From assembly GCA_009760855.2 (NCBI GenBank), contig WPIO01000019.1, positions 5,187,501-5,251,500 of the forward strand: a DNA stretch of 64,000 bases, given 5' to 3'. The stretch comes from Cristatella mucedo (taxonomy: Eukaryota > Bryozoa > Phylactolaemata > Cristatellidae). Position numbers and translations under genes: made by a program. This document shows positions 25,401-34,400 of this stretch, piece by piece (the stretch's first letter is position 1; the number at the start of each line of letters is the position of its first letter). The notes under the pieces are model-generated. The model saw nothing but the letters and a program-made list of their open reading frames with translations. It ran no database searches and was not told where the DNA came from.

Positions 25401-28400
25401 GAGGCAAATGATCGCCGCTATGGCTCTTCAGCCTGCCATTTAAATGAGTCTTTTGAAGTTAATGTCAGGGTGAATGGATGTGCTATCCTGCGATGTCAAC
25501 CCTTTGCAATGACAGAACTACATTTATTTTTCTCATCGGAATTTTCTGCCGTATCGATAACTTTATTCGTGTTGATGCCACTCAGATGTATCAAATTCGT
25601 AATATACTACATCGGCTATTCTTCCCTCGGGCGTCGGAGGGGGTTTAATGGTGGTTGTGGTAATAGTGGCTGGCAGGGGCTGTATTAGAGACTGCAGGAG
25701 ATGGAAACCATGCACGATTTGAAGTTCTCAAAGTTGAACCAATTACCTGGTGTCGGGCGATCCCGTGATTTTGAGTTAGGAGAAACGGAGTGAGCACTGA
25801 TGGTGCAATATCCCGGCTGAGAATAAGCTTTCACACCTTCTGCTGAATGCCACACAGTCCTTCCTAGACCAGGGCTGCCCGTGCACACTGGTCGCAGACA
25901 GGACGGATAGTATAGCAGTGTTCGGTGGAGGTGATGTAGCCGTCACTCAATTCCAAGGTCTTGAGGGTTTTTCCATAGAATTGAGGCTCTTAGATGTCAC
26001 TTATGGGCTTGCACTATTTTTTCCTGAGCAAAACACTTACTGCCCAACCAATAAAATGATCTTGCAGCTTCTTCGATGAGCTGTGAATTCACCGTTTTTT
26101 CTACTACAGGCGATTGTCTGCAGTGCCTTTCTCTCTCTGCTTCTGTTTTTGGAAATCTATTGCCACACATTCAGAATTGTGCTTTCGGAAATGGGTTTAT
26201 TTGTTTATTCACATGGACTGGAATCTTTTGCCTAGGTGGCATTGCTGCTTTGGCTTAGAGTTTTCTTTTGTTCTGACGGAATGGTGCAGTTCAACTGGCC
26301 ACTTGCTGAGATCAGACGGTAGGATCGTTGCTTTGCGGTAGAATCTTGGGAGCCGGACGGCAGAAATCGAATTCAGGAGGCTGCCAGAGGAAGCCATTGC
26401 TGATTGTCTGCATGCATCTAAAACGAATATTTTGTTAGTCAATTCGTATGAGACATCCGGGCTTACCTTATCTCCGTGACAGCCTGTCGCTGCTTTGGTA
26501 TGTCAACGATGCAATTTCCCTTGCAATCTCATAGTTTGACATCGTACCTTGCAATTGCTGGAATGGTTGGTGTGATCGTTAATGGCAGTTCCATTGACGA
26601 TACTGTCCGGCTCATCGGCTGTAGTTGTTTCGCTGTGAGACAATTACAGCAACCTGCTTTGAACGGTATAAACCGAAATGACATTGTATGCCACTCACTG
26701 ACGCCCTATTCTAGGACGGTGAAGCCATAGTGAGGGAGCTTGCTGGCCAAGCAACCATCAATCGAGCCTCATTTGGCAATGGGAAGAACGTCGTCTCGCT
26801 TAAGGCAGACTGGTTTGTTGAGGACAATGGCTATCTTGTTAAGGCGTACATGATCAAGTTCAACGTCACCATGGGGCAACCACCTAACGGTCCGAATGGC
26901 TGCCATTCACCATGTAAGTTCTGGTTTCCTGGCGCACGTCCAATGCTGCTACTCATATGCACAAGCAGTACTTCAAAATGCTGGGGCTAGAGATTGATCT
27001 GCGTTGTCCGACCACAGCTGGTTTTAAGTGCTGCATTTTTCAGCCTCTGGTCACTCAGTCGTGACGAAGAGCGGGCTGTCCAGTGGAATCCATGGTCTCA
27101 ATGGCAACGTCGACGGGATCGTTCTGACAGCCGAGCTGCCACTGTTTGATCAGCACAAGGGCTGTGTGCTTGAAGAGGGCAAATACGAGGTTTTCCTGAG
27201 GGAAGGGAATCTGCTCCTTGCAGCTAACTGCAAGAAAATGATGGCATGGCACAGCTTGTGGGAGGCATTGCCCAAAGATGTAAGGCCGGCCAAGCTTCGC
27301 CTTGGTGATGTCACGATAGCCGTGCTAAGCAGCCAGTGCATGCAGTCAGGCTTTGTCACCGAGTCGATTTTGTCGAACGCTCTGCCCGTTCTGCGCTTTG
27401 AGGTGACCTGGACGCACAAGCGGCTCGATGCATTGGCTCCACAGCAGCTTGAGCTGACTGGTGCTGCTGCCAATGGGCAGGCACAGCTGACTAGGGAGAG
27501 CTTTTGCATGCACGCAGGTGCGTTCTGAGCATAGCCGTGGCATGCTGTGCCGGCCAGCTGACTCTGATGTAGGGCTTTAAGTTTTGGTGGTCTTCTCCAG
27601 GCATGCCTGCTTGGTCCAGCCAGTGCTGCTGCTGGTGGCTTGCTTGCTTGCTTCCGAAGCCATGTGGCTTTTGCTCTTCCAGGCACCTCCAGCTGCTCAG
27701 AGAACTCGATGGCAAGTGATAAGCAAGCTAAGGCCAGTGAGAGCGATTTGTCAGCTTGCCGCCCGTTGCGTTTTTACTTTCTCATCGGAAGCCATCGCTA
27801 CTATATCAAGACTACTCGAAACCCGAGAACCTGCCCCTGGTGCATCACAAACTGTCGTGACATGTACGGGCTGTTGAAGCACATTCGGCTGTCGCATAGC
27901 AGATTCAAGGTCTTCTATACGGTATGTGTGCAGCATGTCTGATTACATATGTAATGCCTGAAAACCGCGACTTTGTCTAGCCATGCCATGACTTATAAGG
28001 GGACCAGGGATAGGAGCCACCTGCTTCCACCGTATGATTCACATATTTTTAATAGCTAAAGTAGAATATTTGAACATTAAATTTGTTCGAACAAATAATT
28101 GTATAATTATGTTAAATCATTAACCCTGTTATTTTTTCACTCCTTTCCATCGTTCCAGTTTTGGCTCCAATCTGGAATCCCATGTAGAGGACCTTATAAA
28201 CTGGCAAGCTAATGTAACCTCTCGTTCGCCCAGTTTAAAAAATAGGGACTGCTCCAGTCAGTCGCAGGAATAGACTCAAAACGTTTGCCTGCAGAGAAAA
28301 GGGGCAGGAGAAAGGACCCATGCTGGCTAAGCATCAATATTAAATTCAAATTGAGAATTCAGCTGTTGAAATTATTTCATCAGATTACACAAGCGATTCA

Positions 28401-31400
28401 TCAGCCGAAGATGGGGCAGGGGTGACGGTATGGAAACTGACAAGATGTAGAGTCTGCATGCTATGTAAGGCAGCATATAGCAAGCACCCGCAAAGGGAAT
28501 GATTAGCGAAAAGTTAGCGATAGAAGCCTTAGCTCTGCAGGTCCTAGACTGTGGAACTCGCTTCCACAATTCTTACGCAACAACTACTCTCCTACTGCCG
28601 TCTATGGCACATCCTTTTCAGTGGTCCTGAGCTGCTACTTCTACGCTACTCACTACCTCAACTGCTCTCCTGACTCGGCTATGCTTCCCACTTTCTCTTT
28701 GTTTCGTGAGACGAAGTCTGTTTGCTACCGAATGTGTACCGAAAGCCGCTTAGGCTGTGAGTGCGCTGTGCAAAAATTTCCTGCGTAACACCGACGTGGT
28801 CTTTATGAATTTGTGGAGTTTCAGATGGAGATAAATTACATTAAATTACAAGGGAAAGATTGGTGGTAGGATTGTTATTGGACCTGGCCTGGTAGCATCT
28901 CTGAGCATTACAAAAACGTCAGATTCCATGGCAGTTTGTCATTGCAAAAATAGCTTAAACTTGAGCCAACGAAGTTGCTGTAAGTCGAGATGTAATCGGC
29001 ATACTTAAGCACGAAGACTGGTTGAGACACCTAATTTGTTGTGCCTGTCGTGCTTTAATCGGTTTTTGTAATGCTCGGCTTATGAAGTTACTCAGCATTA
29101 TGTCATCTCTAGCACTGGTTGTGCTTTCCATGAGTGTGGCTATCTGCTGCTTGCTGACACTGCATTTGACCGTGCTGCCAGCCCACTGTTGGACAGGGGT
29201 CGTCTCAGCAGGACAGACAACTCTTTGGGCACAGCTGGCTGCATGGTCGGGATGGCTGAATTTAGCCGGTTGCCAGCTCTCGGCGGCAGTGTGCCTGTCT
29301 AGGCGACTGTCTAGCTGCCTGTTCTTCGTCGAGGGGTAGCTAGCTAAGGCAGCTTGACCTCTGTGGATCTGGCTCAACGAGGCATCTTTTGGGTTCTTCC
29401 TCGCAAAGGACATCTCCACTCGCTGTGAAGGCGTAGGGTAGGGTTGTCTCCACCCAGAGGCTCCAGTTGCTAACCTTACCTTCTGCCCTTGAAGCCTTGT
29501 CTGGGCTTTATTTAGCATCTTGGAATGGCATCCTCTCTCTGTGAACTCTTCAAGCTACGTTAATCCCTCAATAAATTTGCATTCACAGGTTCCTTGACAC
29601 TTAATCGGTTGCAATTCCTTTTTTGCAATTAATTATCGTGGGCCTGACCCTTCGGTTCATTGGACTGAGCAACAATCACAGCACCTTATGCTTAGTGCTG
29701 CTATGCCATCACACTATTAACTTTGAGGCAGTTGAGCTACCCCTCGAACTCTATATACAGTCTCCCGAAGAAAATCCTCACAGTTGATAAGGCTATTAAT
29801 TCATTCAGATATTTATCGTTTTCCACGATGCCAGGCATACTAAGCCTCGTACAATTCCTGAATTTCACCACTTACGAAACTTGACAATTTCGTTACTTTT
29901 GGCAAGGATGGTAGGCCTTTCCCAGTGAATTAATAAATAATCAATATGTTGGCTGTATAATTACAGATGTGCTCAGTCTTGGGATTTTGGCATTAATTGA
30001 TTAAAGATGATAATTAAATATATTCAGGTGCTTTACATATGCCTCCGGGCTCGACCCACGACCTCAGCCAGACCTTGGTCGGTGCGAGCACCGCTGGGCC
30101 AAACCAGCTCGCCTAATGCCCCAAGGCTCGAGCCCACGACATCGGTCGTCATAGAAAAGCACCTTTACCCAATCCCTAGGCCAAGCGAGCCCATTTTTAA
30201 AGGTGTTGAGTGTTTGTTTTAGCTAATTTTAGGCATCTTGTCCAAAACTTGCATCATTATCGATGCAGTTTGTTCTTAGGTACCGATTGCCATTTTGCCA
30301 ACAATTAGCAGTCAGAACGTACAACCTAGTTCTGGGCTGGTTTTGGGGGTTAGGAGCAACTATTAAAGCGAATCTACACTGTCCAAATACATACGTATTT
30401 GAAAGTATATCAAAGTTCCTGTAGTCTTTGTGTATGATAAGGTATACCAATCAATTTTTATTGGGTGCTTATCTCTTATCTCCATTCTATTATGCAGATG
30501 CCACCCTGGTGTGGCCTAGGGGTAAGGTGCTGGCCTTCAACCATCGAGGTCGTGGGCTTGAGCCCTGTGGCATATAGAAAGTGCTTAGATAGAGATTAAG
30601 TTCTCTTAGTGGGTTATACAAAAGAATTGTAGTCTTCCTACGATTGCAGGCCGTTTTGTGAGCAGTGTAGCAGCCTATCAATTTTTTCAGGCCTCAGACG
30701 ACTACGATAGAATCGACGTGTCTGTGGATGAGAACTATGATGCATCTCTTGACCCTCGTGACCTTATAGGCCATGCCTTTTGGCTCACAGGTCCGGTGTG
30801 TAGGACTCCTGTGACACTAGTGTGCTTTGGGTGAGTAATGCATACATCTACAATGTTCGCCTCTTCCACTTGTCGAGTGCTCATTTTTATATTGATGTTT
30901 GTTCGGTGAATGGAAACACGAGCATACCTTGCACAGTCAGCTGTGAGCATGCTGCCTAGTGTGAATCGCTTGGGTTGGCAAGAGCTCGCAGAATGTCCCG
31001 GGAGTGTGCCTTTGCGTGCCAGTTGCTTCTATTGCCAGTTGGAGTAATTTCATATGTCAGAGTTGATGTGAATGGTCTGTGTTTAGCGCAAGACGCATCA
31101 GTCGTGATTTGAGTGAGTTCATTGAGTCAAGTGAAAGCTCTGGTTCAGCAGCTGGAGGACCCATATTGCAGCGTGGTCACAAAAGGTAAGCAAGCAATGC
31201 AGTTACCATGCCCCACTATCTCTGTGGCAGCAATACTGATAGTAATAAACCCTGACACAGCTTGTCGTTTCGTCACTTACGATCGCTACAACAAAGGTTC
31301 GACTCTGTTGTGTGTTTCTTATGCCGACGGTTTGAGCTATTAGTGTGGATGTGCGTGGCAGGTCGTTGGCTTATGCTCTCCTCGTACTGAAGAGATCCAA

Positions 31401-34400
31401 GCTGCTTGGTGGGTCTTGGTATCCAAGTGATAGTGCTGCTATATAGTTCTTTTAACAGTCGATTTTTTTTGTACTAGTGCATGATTGGTCTGCCTACTAC
31501 TGAGACCCACATTGTGCTAACCCTACACAAACAATAGGCGTTGCAAATTCGTCGGTGCACACGTGCCATTGCTGACCACCCTATTTTTTGTATTACCAAT
31601 CTTCAGCCAGTGATACATATTTACTTATACATTTGCTTTCAAGCTTGCTGTTACTCTCCAGCCGAGCAGGCTCTGACTATGTGCATGGCTATTGCAGTGC
31701 ATTTGCAGCATGCACGTGAGATATTTATTGCAAGCCTGCATAGATAATTAGCACTTATTTGATATTCGTCGGCCAGTGTGCTTGCCTTGTTTGCTCACTA
31801 CAAGATGTTACTGGCGGAATGAAGCATACGGAAAATGTGTTCAGATAGTGTGCCAAAAGCAGTGCACGTGTGCTCTTGCATTATTGCCCCTCAACCACCC
31901 ATTGGTAGAAGATTAGGGCTGACCTTGGTGTAGTAAACGATACACGCAGAAAGCTGGCATCTTCTGCTCGTACATTAGGAAAGAGTAAGCTCTGCTGCAT
32001 ATCGTGTGTGTGCCATGTTGATGGTGTTTAACAATGCACACCCTTTTGGGCTTGAGTGAAGTTGCTTGGGTACTGACTGGTGAGCCACGTATCTTGCTTG
32101 TCAAACCAATTATAGAGCAGTTCATTAAATGAAAAGGATGCTACTTGCTATCGTTCCCAGCCACTGCCACTGTTACTTCAAACTGTGGTGTTCGTAACCT
32201 GCCGCTGTTTCCGTGCGTCATGCTGGCCTTTCTTGCTAACATACGAACTAACTTCACCTATGCTAGTAAATATGGCATATAATAATATGGCATATACATA
32301 TACATATATGGCATAATGGCATATACGTGTCTGACCTGACGCTCACTGTTTTTGCAGAGTCTATTATCATTCAATCACCAATCAGCCCGTGAAGCCGCAG
32401 GAACTAGATTACAATAGCGACGATGAAACCAGCTATGCTTTGTTACGTAAGGTGACCGTCAAGGTGAGCATTGCATGATGATATGGTGTCTTAGCTACAG
32501 AGAACAGATATAGATTAGCTTGGTCATGATTTCTAGCAGATCGAGCATATCAGGTATCGGTATGCAAGATGGATTGACAATGTCAGGAAGTTTCCGGTCT
32601 AGTATTGCTGCTGCAGATGTGTCGCTTGCACTGTTATTGATGTCGGCAGGTCAATACCTGCAAAGCAGAGGTTACTATGAGCTTGGCCACAACATTGCTG
32701 GGCTGGCTCACTTTGCAGAATACCTGTGTGTGTGGTTGGATGGTTCACACTCCTTTATCGAACACGGCACGGTTTGTGTTGCTCTGCAAAGCTGAGACAT
32801 GAAATTTCGGCAGCTGTCAACAAAAGTGCCACCCTTGGTTAGCCGGGGATCTTGACCTGCATGCTTGCGCTATCCACATTGGATGTGTTGCAGCTGCTAT
32901 TTCCTACGTTAGAGCAGGCAAGCGATGCTCCCACATTGGTAGAATTATACATTATGTGACTAGCTGCTGGCTCTGCAAAATTTTTGAATGTGGCCTCCCA
33001 TGCTCAGTCCCAGTGGAATGGTGATGGCCCTGTGTCAATCCGGTGGATTGTACCCGTCGGATTTTGTGTTGTGCCTTCAGCATCTCCAGCTGCTCGTCTC
33101 CTCCGGGCCTGCCCATTATGGCTGCAGCAGTTCCAGCTGCCACACGTAAACAAGGTTCCACCGTAGACAGTCAGTATGCTGGCCAGATATCCCTTTCGTC
33201 TGCAATGGGTCGGCAAGAGGCGCTTGCCTCTTTCCATGAATTATGGCGATGGAACTCGCCACGTTGTGCCCAGACTCTTTTACAAGTTGAGTTTGCATAT
33301 GCTGCTGATAGACATTTGATCGCAGATTAGCTGACGTGTCACTGTTATCATGAAATCTTAGCTCCCCAATGCAATGTTTTTAACAGCAGCTGGTGGGCTG
33401 AAGGCTTCGTCTGAAACACTGCTAGAGTATCCTCGGTAACGCGGACATCAAGTGTTAAAACTTTCTAATTGCTGCCGTCTGGTTTGGACCACTTCCTGAA
33501 CTAACACGTGTGCTTGTGCAGCATGCCACTTGCAGCCTTTTCCTTTGTGGACTTTGAATGTACTCGGTTTGTGTAAATTAAGCTATTCATTCTCATGCTA
33601 CAACTTATTTATCTGGATTTGTCGTCACCGAAGTCTCCCCATGCACCACCTGCTTCTCTGGTTATGTAGCCACTCCTCTAATTAGCATCAAATCCTTTAG
33701 AGATCATGCCTGAACTTTATATGCACCTAAAGCTTAAAAATGCAGACCGCCATAATGGCCTTTGCTGATTTATCGACTTTAAAAGCTAAATGAAAGACAT
33801 GCCTGGTTGTCTCTGCCTGTGTTTCGTTTATGCTCTTTGTGCCCTTGTGCAGGCAACTATTGTGTATGTTATTATTGTAATTTTGCTCGGCAAATTGCAT
33901 CGAGGTTTATTTACAATACCGTGCATAAATGCTACAGTTTACATGTTAATTAAAAATTTTCCTTAAAAGATATTCAGGTGTCATATGGCACCCATAAAAA
34001 GGTTTTCTGATTAAAAATTTGAAACTACTGTGGGTGGATGAGGAGTTTGAATACACGGGTCTTTTGCATTACATTTAGAATACTTTATATGATCAGATAC
34101 TGTGACCACGGCACACACCTAAGCCTGTTTGTCATCTGGATAACTTATACCGTCTTTCTTATAATGTTTTTTGAGCATTTTTTTGCATGCTGTCCCTATG
34201 CATGTCAACACTAACCTTGTTATTCTTGTTGTTTATTGAGCATGCTACCACTAACCATTTGATCGTGCTTTTTTTGCAGCAATTGTAAAGTGCCTAGAAA
34301 GTTATTGAGTCTCCTGAGGTGAATGTCTTATTATTATCATCTTTTTAAAAATATTTTTGAGCATGAATAACCGCTGTAACAGTAGCTGACTTCTTCGTTT

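Noticed and set aside
27150-27686. 178-codon minus-strand open frame
   Set aside because: It is antisense to SUZ12 exon 8 and its flanks. Exon 8 has family similarity and splice sites; the antisense frame has neither.
28955-29518. Independent gene encoded by the 187-codon minus frame
   Set aside because: No domain, no splice context, and it lies inside a SUZ12 intron. It is listed only as an unclassified frame.
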